Assembly: GCA_017999075.1 (NCBI GenBank) | Contig: JAGOBX010000029.1 | Span: forward strand, 1 to 15,165 | Origin: JAGOBX01 sp017999075 [NCBI: Candidatus Babelota bacterium] | GTDB lineage: Bacteria > JAGOBX01 | Direction: 5' to 3' | Length of the DNA stretch: 15,165 nucleotides | Part shown: piece after piece, positions 1-7,729 of the stretch | Position numbering within the stretch: position 1 is the first letter of the stretch | Layout of the letters: the number at the start of each line of letters is the position of its first letter | The notes under the pieces: model-generated | The model's database searches: none | Seen by the model: the letters and a program-made list of their open reading frames with translations, nothing else | Told to the model about the DNA's origin: nothing | Program-made: the position numbers and the translations under genes

Positions 1-960
1 ATAACATCCTGATTGTTTTGCCAAATTCAATTCTTTTTCTGTAAGCGCAGCGCTTGAATGAGTCTGAAAATACCAATTAAAATCCCATCCGAATTTTTCT
101 TTTTGAGCAATAAGTTCAGTACAAAACAAATTTAAACGGTTTTTATTAACTGCAAACAGCTCATCCATCATAACAAGAATATTGAATTGATATTTATCAT
201 ACATATATTTTATTTCGGACATTATGTTTTCTATACTTCTTGCCCTATATTTAGAACCGTGCATATGAACACAGAAAGTGCAGCTAAAAGGACAGCTCCT
301 CGCAGTTACTATAGTCATTATTCTCGGAGTTTTTCTGGGATATCTGTGTAAATAAAAAGCATTAAGGGAATAATTTTCAATCATTTCGCTAATATTAAAC
401 GGCTCATAATCAGGATAAGGCAGAGCGTTAATATCAATATAATCGTAATTTTTATTCGTTAACTCCAATTTGCCATTTTGAAAAAAACCTATATTAGAAA
501 TATCCGAAAAATTCAAATCATTATTTTCAATTTTATCAGCTAATTTTACAATTGCTTCTTCTGCTTCTCCGATTATCCCGAAATCCGGACGCAATGAATC
601 AAGAATAAACTCTGCGTCATTGTTTACAATTCCTCCCCCTAAAACAACAGGTATATCAGGATTAATTTTTCTGATAATAAATATTGCATCTTTAATAAAT
701 TTGTAATCTATACATAATCCGCCGATGCCTATCAATTCAGGTTGATTTTCTTCAATCGATTTTATGATTTGATCGTTTATCATTTCAAAAGATGAATTAT
801 AGCCATAAATATTATTTAAATTCAAACCGTAAATTTTATGACCTGCATTTCTCAAAACAGAGGATATATATGCAAATCCTACGGGAAAATCATTATTAGA
901 CATTATCGAAAAATTTAAATTTGTATATGATTTAGCGGGGATTATTAATAGTATTCGCAT
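1..960 (-). CDS. B12-binding-type radical SAM protein, C-terminus cut by window edge
   Basis: Reading down from an ATG at 960, the frame is open for 320 codons to the left edge, so the C-terminus lies outside. Residues 1-145 look like the cobalamin-binding Rossmann domain of B12-type radical SAM proteins: a MRILLIIPAK start, the PDIPVVLGGG strand-turn (101-110) and GIIGEAEEAI (128-137). The radical SAM domain begins with SCPFSCTFC; C223, C227 and C230 form the CxxxCxxC that holds the 4Fe-4S cluster. Family members catalyse methylations, rearrangements and other radical reactions; the substrate cannot be read here. No Shine-Dalgarno site precedes the ATG. It lies 49 bp after the methyltransferase gene and is probably co-transcribed with it. 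The setting suggests a role in glycan or lipid modification, but that is inference. Confidence 0.9.
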   Translation of the reverse strand, partial: MRILLIIPAKSYTNLNFSIMSNNDFPVGFAYISSVLRNAGHKIYGLNLNNIYGYNSSFEMINDQIIKSIEENQPELIGIGGLCIDYKFIKDAIFIIRKINPDIPVVLGGGIVNNDAEFILDSLRPDFGIIGEAEEAIVKLADKIENNDLNFSDISNIGFFQNGKLELTNKNYDYIDINALPYPDYEPFNISEMIENYSLNAFYLHRYPRKTPRIMTIVTARSCPFSCTFCVHMHGSKYRARSIENIMSEIKYMYDKYQFNILVMMDELFAVNKNRLNLFCTELIAQKEKFGWDFNWYFQTHSSAALTEKELNLAKQSGCY

Positions 961-1009
961 TTTTTAATAAAAAAATTTTCATAAAATAATTAATTTTAAT
1001 AATGGCAGA

Positions 1010-1744
1010 TTATATGGTTTTATACCATATTGTTGTATCCTTCATAATTTCGACGTTTTCACCGAAAATATCATAAACAGCTTTTGATACTCCGCAGTGA
1101 ATATTGGAGAATGTGTCATTTTCTAATATTTTCTCCAAATTTTGCCCTTTTACTAAATAATTAAGATCAGACCATTTTTTTTCCATATCATGACCACATA
1201 ATATTCCGCCTTTTTTAACTTTTGATTTTAAATTCAGAATATCTATTTTGCATGGTTCGTATCTATGGTCCCCATCAATAAAAACCATATCGGCAATTCC
1301 ATCTGCTAATAAATTGGAAAAAAATAGCGAATTTGATCGGATAGGTATTATATAATCTGTCAATTTATGTTCTTTTAGCGTATTAAGAAAAAAATCAAAT
1401 ATATCAATAGTTTCTGTTATTTTTTCATGATGTTCCACTCCCACATTTCCTTTCCAGGTATCAATACAAATCAATTTACCATCATTTTTCTTTGCGACAT
1501 TCCCGAGAACAATAGTTGATCCCAATCCAGACCATGAACCCACTTCAATTATTGTCATATTTTTTTTTGAGATTGAATTAGACAATTTCGATAATGCCTC
1601 AGTTTCTTCAAAAGAAATTTCACTTCTTGGAACTCCTGATAAATTTTCTTTCTGATAATTTTTTTCATATTCTCTTTTTCTTAATTTTGAAAATTTTTTA
1701 GCATAATATTCAAAATTAAAAAATCGTGTTAAACTTTTCGACAT
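1010..1744 (-). CDS. class I SAM-dependent methyltransferase (Methyltransf_24-like)
   Basis: The protein has 244 residues. It shows the class I SAM-binding pattern: IIEVGSWSGLGS (65-76, glycine-rich loop I), LICIDTW (91-97, the acidic end of strand 2), MVFIDGDHRYE (153-163) and KKGGILCGHD (177-186). The DGDH and GGILCGHD pair is typical of the Methyltransf_24 family, common in polysaccharide and antibiotic clusters. It probably methylates a sugar or a small acceptor; the acceptor is unknown. The start is well fixed by AGGAGG six bases upstream of the ATG, and a near-consensus promoter lies just before that. It seems to be the first gene of a unit that continues into the radical SAM gene. There is no signal peptide, so it should be cytoplasmic. 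Confidence 0.88.
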   Translation of the reverse strand: MSKSLTRFFNFEYYAKKFSKLRKREYEKNYQKENLSGVPRSEISFEETEALSKLSNSISKKNMTIIEVGSWSGLGSTIVLGNVAKKNDGKLICIDTWKGNVGVEHHEKITETIDIFDFFLNTLKEHKLTDYIIPIRSNSLFFSNLLADGIADMVFIDGDHRYEPCKIDILNLKSKVKKGGILCGHDMEKKWSDLNYLVKGQNLEKILENDTFSNIHCGVSKAVYDIFGENVEIMKDTTIWYKTI

Positions 1745-1750
1745 TAATTT

Positions 1751-1756
1751 CCTCCT
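1751..1756 (-). promoter_or_regulatory. Shine-Dalgarno site of the methyltransferase gene
   Basis: The minus strand reads AGGAGG six bases before the ATG at 1744. It is the strongest ribosome-binding site in the window and fixes this start; several neighbouring genes have none. Confidence 0.85.
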
Positions 1757-1781
1757 AATTTTTCCCCATTATTTATATTTT

Positions 1782-1810
1782 ATTATATAAATATATCTGA
1801 TTACGGTCAA
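1782..1810 (-). promoter_or_regulatory. sigma-70-type promoter for the methyltransferase unit
   Basis: On the minus strand TTGACC (1810-1805) is followed, after exactly 17 bases, by TATAAT (1787-1782). Transcription would start near 1775, giving a leader of about 30 bases containing the AGGAGG site. This suggests the methyltransferase and the radical SAM gene after it can be expressed separately from the upstream glycan genes. Confidence 0.7.
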
Positions 1811-1827
1811 GGTGTTTATTGAATTAC

Positions 1828-3015
1828 TTACACTTTTATTTTAAATAAATCCAACACAAGTGTTTTAAAAATATCAAAACCAGTATATCCATTTCTCAAA
1901 AGATATTTAAAAGTTTGAACCGCTAAACCTATTCTATATTTTTTTAAAGTTCTTCTTATAAATCTCGCAAAAAAAAACAATCTGCGTTTTTTAAAATAAT
2001 CGCTTTCAAAAATTTCAATAGTTTTTTTTGATTGAATATTTTTTTCAAGTTTTTCAAACAAATCGATAATCACATTTTTTATATATATTTCGCTCTCATA
2101 TTCTGTAATAGCGCGTTTATATGCATTTTCAGCTATTATTTCGCGTTTTCTATCATCTTCAAGATATTTTCTGACTTTTTCAAGAAGTTCATCACAATCT
2201 TTAAAATAATCCACTTCGTTTCCTATTTCAAACACATATTTAAGTGTTGGAGCATATTCTGATAAACAGAACGATTTTGTCAGAGCAATTTCAATAGGTC
2301 TTCCTTTATTCTGTTTTGCCCTGTTTATTGTTACAGGATCAAATTTTTCTATCCACGGAATAACCTGTATGGCAGTAAAATTCAAATTTATTTTTGATTT
2401 GTTGAATATTAAATTCATCTGTTCCATAGATACAGGCCCATTTTCTGAGCCTCGGCCAAACACATCAACTTTTATACCATTTTTTTTCAAAAAATTTATA
2501 TATTTCAGCCGTTCATCCCGTACTTCTCCGATAAAAGTAACGTCATATTCTTTTTTTACAGCAACAGGATGATATTCTTTTTTGCTGTATGAACTGAAAT
2601 ATAATACAGTTGGGATATCAAGTTTTTCATAATATGCTCTGCCCAAATAATCAGTAACAATTACAGCATCAGCTGTTTGCGAATAGTATTTAGTAAATGT
2701 CTGCTGCAGAAACTCTTCGTCAAAAAGCCAGAATACAATCCGGCAATTTTTCCGCAGTGAATTAAGAAACCTCGGAGAAATTTCAAAATTATTATCAAAA
2801 ATAAAAATTAAAATTAAATCAATCTTATTTTGTTCAACAGTTTCAAATATTTTATTTTCTAATGAGATTGGTCCGAATTTTTTAAAATAATCCGAATAAT
2901 TAATTTGGCAGGTATTATCGAAATATTTTTTTGTTTCATTTATATGAAAAAGAATATACTCAAAATCAAATTCATATAAATAAAGACAATTTTTAAATTT
3001 GGTGTACTGTATCAT
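1828..3015 (-). CDS. CgeB-like glycosyltransferase (GT-B, group 1 type)
   Basis: The protein has 395 residues. The first half is a Rossmann-like domain in which IVFWLFDEEF (93-102) and ADAVIVTDYLG (115-125) resemble the N-terminal part of CgeB/DUF3880 proteins. The second half contains YDVTFIGEVRDER (157-169) and KGRPIEIALTKSFCLSEYAP (237-256), matching the nucleotide-sugar binding region of CgeB-type glycosyltransferases. It ends in a basic tail of about 60 residues that may touch the membrane. It likely transfers a sugar from a nucleotide donor to a growing glycan; donor and acceptor are unknown. The acetyltransferase gene stops with TGA one base before this ATG (TGATATG), so translation is probably coupled. 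The 83 bp after the stop hold the promoter of the next unit. Confidence 0.85.
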   Translation of the reverse strand: MIQYTKFKNCLYLYEFDFEYILFHINETKKYFDNTCQINYSDYFKKFGPISLENKIFETVEQNKIDLILIFIFDNNFEISPRFLNSLRKNCRIVFWLFDEEFLQQTFTKYYSQTADAVIVTDYLGRAYYEKLDIPTVLYFSSYSKKEYHPVAVKKEYDVTFIGEVRDERLKYINFLKKNGIKVDVFGRGSENGPVSMEQMNLIFNKSKINLNFTAIQVIPWIEKFDPVTINRAKQNKGRPIEIALTKSFCLSEYAPTLKYVFEIGNEVDYFKDCDELLEKVRKYLEDDRKREIIAENAYKRAITEYESEIYIKNVIIDLFEKLEKNIQSKKTIEIFESDYFKKRRLFFFARFIRRTLKKYRIGLAVQTFKYLLRNGYTGFDIFKTLVLDLFKIKV

Positions 3016-3016
3016 A

Positions 3017-3658
3017 TCAAATAAACCTTGCCGGATTACCCACTGCTTTTTTGTTGTCAGAAATATTTTTAATTACTACTGTTCCTGCGCCTATAATACA
3101 CCCTGAACCTATTGTAATGTCAGGAAGAATTACTGAGCCAATACCTATAAAAGTTTTTTCTTTTACTATTGCGCGGCCTCCTATTTTAACTCCCGGAGAA
3201 ATAGTAACTCCTGTCTCTAACACAACATTATGATCTATAACAGCAGAATGATTTATTAAAACATAATCTTTTATAACAGCGCCTGGAGCAACAACAGCAT
3301 TTGCGCAAATTGATAAACCAACTCCAAGTTCAGATGTTCTTGAAACTATACTTCTGTTATCAATAATATTTACAGGTTTGAAACCGAGTCTTATCAATTT
3401 ATGAGCGCATTCTATTCTGAATGGACCATCGCCTGTCGCAATAATAAAATCAGATATATTGTTTTCTTTAAAAAAATCAAGTTTTTCAAACCCTCCCAAC
3501 ACAGGAATCCCATCATTTAATTTTCCGTGATAATTTTTATTATCATCTATAAATCCTGCAATTTCATAATCATTATTGTTAAATATAGTATCTGCAACAA
3601 CCCTCGGATGACCGTCCCAGCGTGCACCTACTATAAAAATTTTTTTTTTATCTTTCAT
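3017..3658 (-). CDS. NeuD/PglD-type sugar acetyltransferase (left-handed beta helix)
   Basis: The protein has 213 residues, the usual family length. Residues 5-80 form the small Rossmann-like N-terminal domain that binds the nucleotide-sugar in PglD (IFIVGARWDGH, then IAGFIDDN). Residues about 110-205 are hexapeptide repeats building the left-handed beta helix that binds acetyl-CoA. H143, in SAVIDHNVVLE, sits where the catalytic base of PglD/NeuD enzymes lies. The C-terminal VGNPARFI is the family signature. The expected reaction is acetyl transfer from acetyl-CoA to an amino group (PglD, VioB) or hydroxyl group (NeuD) of a sugar. With the DegT aminotransferase nearby, N-acetylation of a 4-amino-deoxy sugar is most likely. 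A run of 10 A lies across codons 4-7. No Shine-Dalgarno site is visible. Confidence 0.9.
   Translation of the reverse strand: MKDKKKIFIVGARWDGHPRVVADTIFNNNDYEIAGFIDDNKNYHGKLNDGIPVLGGFEKLDFFKENNISDFIIATGDGPFRIECAHKLIRLGFKPVNIIDNRSIVSRTSELGVGLSICANAVVAPGAVIKDYVLINHSAVIDHNVVLETGVTISPGVKIGGRAIVKEKTFIGIGSVILPDITIGSGCIIGAGTVVIKNISDNKKAVGNPARFI
3640..3649 (-). repeat. A10 homopolymer at the start of the acetyltransferase gene
   Basis: Ten consecutive A on the coding (minus) strand lie across codons 4-7, directly followed by five T. A one-base slip here would shift the frame near the N-terminus. It is the longest single-base run I noticed in the window. Confidence 0.9.
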
Positions 3659-3676
3659 AATATTTAAATTAAAAAA

Positions 3677-4519
3677 TTAAGATTTCCTTTTTTCAAGATA
3701 ATGTTTTGCAACTATATGATCGACAAATCCTATCTTAACTCCTGCCTCAGTCAATCTGCGCCACATATTTGCATCGCCAGGTTCGTTTATCATCCACGAA
3801 TACAAATTATACTTAAAAAATGATAATGCCGCATTATACATAATCGCCTGATGACATATTCTGCCCGCTTTTAATGGGTATTCGCCAACTTTTTCCCAAA
3901 CATCAGGTTTACGTTCCATCAAAGCTGCTCCATAAACAAATTCAAATTGTTCCTTTTTTGCCTTATTTAATAAAACTTCAATATGATCTGATGTGAACTC
4001 ATCATCATCGTCTAAATGGCATAACCATTCGCCTTTAGACAATTCTATTCCTTTATTCATTGGTGGAATACCTGCAACACACCATCTGAAATGCATAATA
4101 TCAGGATATAAATAAGCGCTGCGTTGAAGATTCAAAAAAGAAATCCGTTTGTCTCTGATTTTGTTAAGAGCCGCTTCTGTTCCGTCATCGCATCCGTCGC
4201 CTACTATAATCAATTCCCAATTTTTATATGTCTGATTCAAAACTGACGGAATGGTTCTTTCTGTTAATAACTGGCATTTATTATAAGTGGCAATTCTTAT
4301 AGAAACCAGAGGTTCATCAAGTAGATAAGCATTATTATATTTTTCTGATTTTCTGATTTCTTCAATCTGATTTTTTACAAAATAGGTTTTTTCTATATTC
4401 TGATCCATCCAATATTTTATAATATGATTATGTCTGAACACATCTTCATTCAAAGGTTTAAGGTGATCCTTTAAAAAATACGCTAATAAATTGCCTATTG
4501 TTCTTCTTATAAATTTCAT
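3677..4519 (-). CDS. family 2 glycosyltransferase (GT-A fold)
   Basis: The protein has 280 residues. After a basic, amphipathic N-terminal stretch of about 70 residues comes a GT2 catalytic domain. VSIRIATYNK (72-81) is the first strand, VGDGCDDGT (106-114) corresponds to the VDDGSxDGT motif that binds the nucleotide, and CHLDDDDEF (167-175) carries the metal-binding DXD. Such enzymes are inverting transferases using UDP-, GDP- or dTDP-sugars. The C-terminal part (for example INEPGDANMWRRL) resembles acceptor-binding regions of rhamnosyl- or galactosyltransferase-like GT2 proteins, but specificity cannot be assigned. It starts 4 bp after the aminotransferase stop, so the two are probably co-translated. 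The acetyltransferase gene follows after 18 bp. There is no clear Shine-Dalgarno site. Confidence 0.9.
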   Translation of the reverse strand: MKFIRRTIGNLLAYFLKDHLKPLNEDVFRHNHIIKYWMDQNIEKTYFVKNQIEEIRKSEKYNNAYLLDEPLVSIRIATYNKCQLLTERTIPSVLNQTYKNWELIIVGDGCDDGTEAALNKIRDKRISFLNLQRSAYLYPDIMHFRWCVAGIPPMNKGIELSKGEWLCHLDDDDEFTSDHIEVLLNKAKKEQFEFVYGAALMERKPDVWEKVGEYPLKAGRICHQAIMYNAALSFFKYNLYSWMINEPGDANMWRRLTEAGVKIGFVDHIVAKHYLEKRKS

Positions 4520-4523
4520 AGTC

Positions 4524-5642
4524 TTAAACTAATATCTTTCTGATTTTGCCGCAAATTAATTTTATCTGCTCAGCTTTTAAATCTCCGTACATAGGCAGAC
4601 ATAATATATTGTCTGCAACATAATTTGCAATCGGCAATTTTGAAGGATTAGCATTTTTGAGTTTTTTGTAAAATTCATAATTACTGCACAATGGATAGAA
4701 ATATTTTCTTGATAAAATATCATCTTTTTTTAACATATCATAAATATCATTACGCGTAATATTTTTTTTATTCTGCATTACTAAAACAGGAAAATAACTG
4801 TAATTATACGTTATATTTTCATTATTATAATCAGGTAATTTCAAACAATCTATTTTTTTTAGTTCGTCAATATATTTTTCGGCATTTTTTTTACGTTTAT
4901 TTATTTCATTTCCTATCGAATCAAGTATTGATAACCCTATCCCGCATTGAAATTCGTTTAACTTTGCATTTGTTCCAACGCAAACTACTGATTCTTCATT
5001 GGTAATTCCAAAATTTTTAAGTTTCTCAAATTTTTCATATAAATTTTTATTTTTACAAATCAATGCCCCCCCTTCAAATGTATGAAAAATCTTTGTTGCA
5101 TGAAAACTCAGCATATTCACATCTCCGAATTCAGTGATTGATTTACCGTTTATCTTTACGCCGAACGCATGCGCGGAATCATAAATTACTTTGAGATTAT
5201 ATTTTTTTGCAATTTCATTAATTTTTTTTAAATTACATGGTCTGCCGTAAACATGCACTGGACATATTGCAGAAGTATGTCTGGTTATATATTTTTCAAT
5301 AAGATTTTCATCTATATTATAATCATCCATTTTAATATCGCAAAATACAGGCTTAAGATTTGAACGCATTATAGAATGTATGGTCGCAGGAAATGTAAAT
5401 GGAGTTGTAATAACTTCTCCTTTTAATTCAAGTGCATTGTAAGCAATTTCCAAAGCAAGTGTACCGTTAGCAAATAATGAAATATAATCAGCATTAAAAA
5501 AACTGCTCAATTTATTTGTTAAAGAATTATAATATGTTCCTTTATTTGTAAGCCACTTTGATTTCCATAAATCATTTATTATTTTATTAACCTCTTTTTT
5601 AGACGGCAGAACCGGCTGAGTAATATATATTTTTTTATTCAT
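4524..5642 (-). CDS. DegT/DnrJ/EryC1-family sugar aminotransferase
   Basis: The 372-residue protein is full length for this PLP-dependent fold type I family. Visible landmarks are FANGTLALE (57-65, phosphate-binding region), TTPFTFPAT (79-87), the PLP ring-stacking and Asp region YDSAHAFG (154-161, D155), and SFHATKIFHTFEGGA (179-193), where K184 forms the internal aldimine. The family transfers an amino group, usually from glutamate, to a keto group of a nucleotide-linked sugar. SFHATK followed by an EGGA loop recalls VioA-type dTDP-4-keto-6-deoxyglucose aminotransferases, so a dTDP-4-amino-4,6-dideoxy sugar is a reasonable guess, not a proof. An AGGA site lies about 9 bases before the ATG. 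The 151 bp upstream contain no confident promoter. GT2 and acetyltransferase genes follow closely. Confidence 0.93.
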   Translation of the reverse strand: MNKKIYITQPVLPSKKEVNKIINDLWKSKWLTNKGTYYNSLTNKLSSFFNADYISLFANGTLALEIAYNALELKGEVITTPFTFPATIHSIMRSNLKPVFCDIKMDDYNIDENLIEKYITRHTSAICPVHVYGRPCNLKKINEIAKKYNLKVIYDSAHAFGVKINGKSITEFGDVNMLSFHATKIFHTFEGGALICKNKNLYEKFEKLKNFGITNEESVVCVGTNAKLNEFQCGIGLSILDSIGNEINKRKKNAEKYIDELKKIDCLKLPDYNNENITYNYSYFPVLVMQNKKNITRNDIYDMLKKDDILSRKYFYPLCSNYEFYKKLKNANPSKLPIANYVADNILCLPMYGDLKAEQIKLICGKIRKILV

Positions 5643-5793
5643 AAAAGTTTCCTGATAATCAAATTATAAAAAATAATAATCAAAGATTAAAAACAACTCA
5701 TATAAAATGCAATACTATTTTCATATTTGTTTATTTTTACAATTTCCGAATTACTGAATTTATCATATTCAATTATTATATTATAGTAATAAA

Positions 5794-6672
5794 TTAAACC
5801 GATTGTCTGGCGCATATTTTTTTTAAAGCCTGAATCAATGACAGATAATAAACCCAATCAAATATTATCCATCTGGTACTCAACGATAAAATAATAAAAA
5901 AAATATGCAAATTCCACTTACTGAATTTTCTGATATTCAGCCAGAAAAAAAGAAATTTATTCCTTGTGGAAATAATTTTCAATTTGTTCTGATTCTGTTT
6001 TTTCAAAGTCGAACTCGTCTGATGATAGACAACTGCTTTTGGTTCAAAAATTGTATCAAATCCTGATTTATTAAGTCTATAACCCAGATCAGTGTCTTCC
6101 CAGATATACGGAGAGTAAATTTCGTTATATCCTTTTAAATTCAATAAAACTGTTTTTCTTCCGAGAAAACAGCATCCAAGGTTTGCCAGAACTTTTTTTG
6201 ATGTTTTATCGGATTCATCGTACTCTGCATTTTTATATCTGAAAAATCCTCGTTTAAAATAGGGAATAATATAAGTGTTATAATGATCTATGTTATTAAA
6301 ATTATCCGTATAATTTTTTATCAAACCCGCTACAGCTCCAGTTTTCTCAATTTCAAAATGAGGCATTGCATATTTAAAAAAATCTTTATCAAAAGCAACA
6401 TCACTGTTTACAATGCACAATATCTCATTTACAGCGCTGAAAATACCTGAATTGCATGCCGCTGAAAAACCTTTATTTTTAATATGTCTGATGATTTTTA
6501 TTTCCGGATATGTTTGTTCTAAAAAATTCACGCTGTCATCTTTTGAGCAGTCGTCTACTATTATTATTTCATAATTTTTATTTTCTGATAATGCTTTATA
6601 TATATAAGGCAAATTTTTTTCCAATAAATTCCGGCCATTATAATTAGGGATTATTATGCTGATTGATGTCAT
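5794..6672 (-). CDS. family 2 glycosyltransferase (rhamnosyltransferase-like)
   Basis: The protein has 292 residues. ISIIIPNYNG (4-13) opens the GT-A domain, followed by IIIVDDCSKDDSV (36-48), the acceptor-side motif NKGFSAACNSGI (66-77), the metal-binding segment IVNSDVAF (87-94) and WEDTDLGYRL (191-200), which matches the ED catalytic region of WcaA/rhamnosyltransferase-like GT2 enzymes. Residues about 252-285 are hydrophobic and probably attach the protein to the inner face of the membrane. It would add a sugar to the glycan precursor; donor and acceptor are unknown. It begins 24 bp after the GT9 gene with no visible Shine-Dalgarno site. The 151 bp between its stop and the aminotransferase start are the longest break in the main glycan operon; I see no hairpin terminator there. 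Confidence 0.92.
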   Translation of the reverse strand: MTSISIIIPNYNGRNLLEKNLPYIYKALSENKNYEIIIVDDCSKDDSVNFLEQTYPEIKIIRHIKNKGFSAACNSGIFSAVNEILCIVNSDVAFDKDFFKYAMPHFEIEKTGAVAGLIKNYTDNFNNIDHYNTYIIPYFKRGFFRYKNAEYDESDKTSKKVLANLGCCFLGRKTVLLNLKGYNEIYSPYIWEDTDLGYRLNKSGFDTIFEPKAVVYHQTSSTLKKQNQNKLKIISTRNKFLFFWLNIRKFSKWNLHIFFIILSLSTRWIIFDWVYYLSLIQALKKICARQSV

Positions 6673-6696
6673 AAATAAATTTTATTTTTAATTTTT

Positions 6697-7710
6697 TCAG
6701 GTTATATCAAATTTCTTTATCTTTTCCAGTTCTTCTACTGTCTTATTAAAAACAGCATCCACTGTAATTTCAGACATGGAAAAATGAAAATGTCTTTTCG
6801 AAATATATGCAGGACTGTATCTTATAACATTAGATGCCATAAGTATTCCAAGAGTGGGAACACCATACGCAATTGCAATGTGCCGTATTCCTGTATCATT
6901 TCCAATAAAATACAGTGATTTTCTAAGATATCCGGCAACATCTTCAAGAGGTCCGGCAATAATAATTTTATCAAGATTTCTGCAATTATTTTTAAAATCA
7001 GTTTCGATTTCTTTTTCCAGAGGACCTATTGGGATGACAATTTTAATGTCAGGATATTGGTTTATAAGTTTATCAGCAAGTTCAGCGTAATTTTTTATAG
7101 GCCAATTTTTTGTCGGCATAGCAGAACCTATTGCAAAAGTAACAAATGGACCAGCATCTTTAATTTCATGTTCAGGCATAAAAAAATCCAATGGATCGCC
7201 ATTTATCTCGAATGCTCTTAATAAATCAAGAAACGCATCAGATTCGAATTTATATCCGGAACGGTTAATGGCAGCGTCATAACAAAACCTTTCAAATCCC
7301 CTGTGGTTAAACCCGACTTTCATTGTTGCCGGAATAATTGCGGATAAAATCATACTTCTGGTTGATTCTGTAATGTCAAATAAAAAATCCTGTTTTTCAA
7401 ATTTTCTAAATTTAATAATCTGAGTTATATCTTCTTTCAACCCTTTTCTGCGAGGAATAATAATAAAATCATCTACAAGCTTTTCTGAAATCAATTTATT
7501 GGTAGAACATAAAAACGTAATCCTGGCAGAAGGAAAATATTTTCTTAATGTCCGGAAAAATGGAACCGTAAGTATAGTGTCTCCAAGTCCGCCAAACTTG
7601 ATAACACATATTTTTTTTATTTCATTCTCATTTATTATATTGAACTTCTTCCCGAAATTTTTACTTGTATAATTACTCTTGTTATTATTATATTTTATTT
7701 GATATTTCAT
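6697..7710 (-). CDS. family 9 glycosyltransferase (heptosyltransferase-like)
   Basis: From the ATG at 7710 the protein has 337 residues. I prefer this start over an in-frame TTG at 7725 because AAGGA lies five bases before the ATG. ICVIKFGGLGDTILTVP (34-50) is the N-terminal signature of the GT9/WaaF family. AIGSAMPTKNWP (193-204) and GNDTGIRHIAIAYGVPTLGI (270-289) are the C-terminal nucleotide-sugar binding elements, where the family usually has a G-x-D-T/S-G-x-x-H pattern. GT9 enzymes transfer heptose or related sugars to lipopolysaccharide core or other glycans, which points to a Gram-negative envelope. Sugar specificity cannot be read from sequence. The preceding radical SAM gene ends 19 bp upstream. 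Confidence 0.9.
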   Translation of the reverse strand: MKYQIKYNNNKSNYTSKNFGKKFNIINENEIKKICVIKFGGLGDTILTVPFFRTLRKYFPSARITFLCSTNKLISEKLVDDFIIIPRRKGLKEDITQIIKFRKFEKQDFLFDITESTRSMILSAIIPATMKVGFNHRGFERFCYDAAINRSGYKFESDAFLDLLRAFEINGDPLDFFMPEHEIKDAGPFVTFAIGSAMPTKNWPIKNYAELADKLINQYPDIKIVIPIGPLEKEIETDFKNNCRNLDKIIIAGPLEDVAGYLRKSLYFIGNDTGIRHIAIAYGVPTLGILMASNVIRYSPAYISKRHFHFSMSEITVDAVFNKTVEELEKIKKFDIT

Positions 7711-7729
7711 CTGATTCCTTATCAAAAAA

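Noticed and set aside
1560-1568. A9 tract in the methyltransferase gene and several A8/T8 runs as phase-variation sites
   Set aside because: Runs of eight or nine are frequent throughout this AT-rich sequence; only the A10 at the acetyltransferase start stands out in length and position.
2032-2572. Plus-strand open frames at 2032-2262 and 2369-2572
   Set aside because: They lie inside the CgeB-like gene on the other strand, have low-complexity Phe/Ile-rich products and no ribosome-binding site.
5643-5793. Promoter or small gene in the 151-bp gap before the aminotransferase
   Set aside because: A TATAAT occurs close to the ATG but no acceptable -35 lies at 16-18 bp, and no small frame with a ribosome-binding site is evident.
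6697-7725. TTG start at 7725 for the GT9 gene
   Set aside because: The AAGGA site lies between the TTG and the ATG at 7710, with proper spacing only for the ATG.
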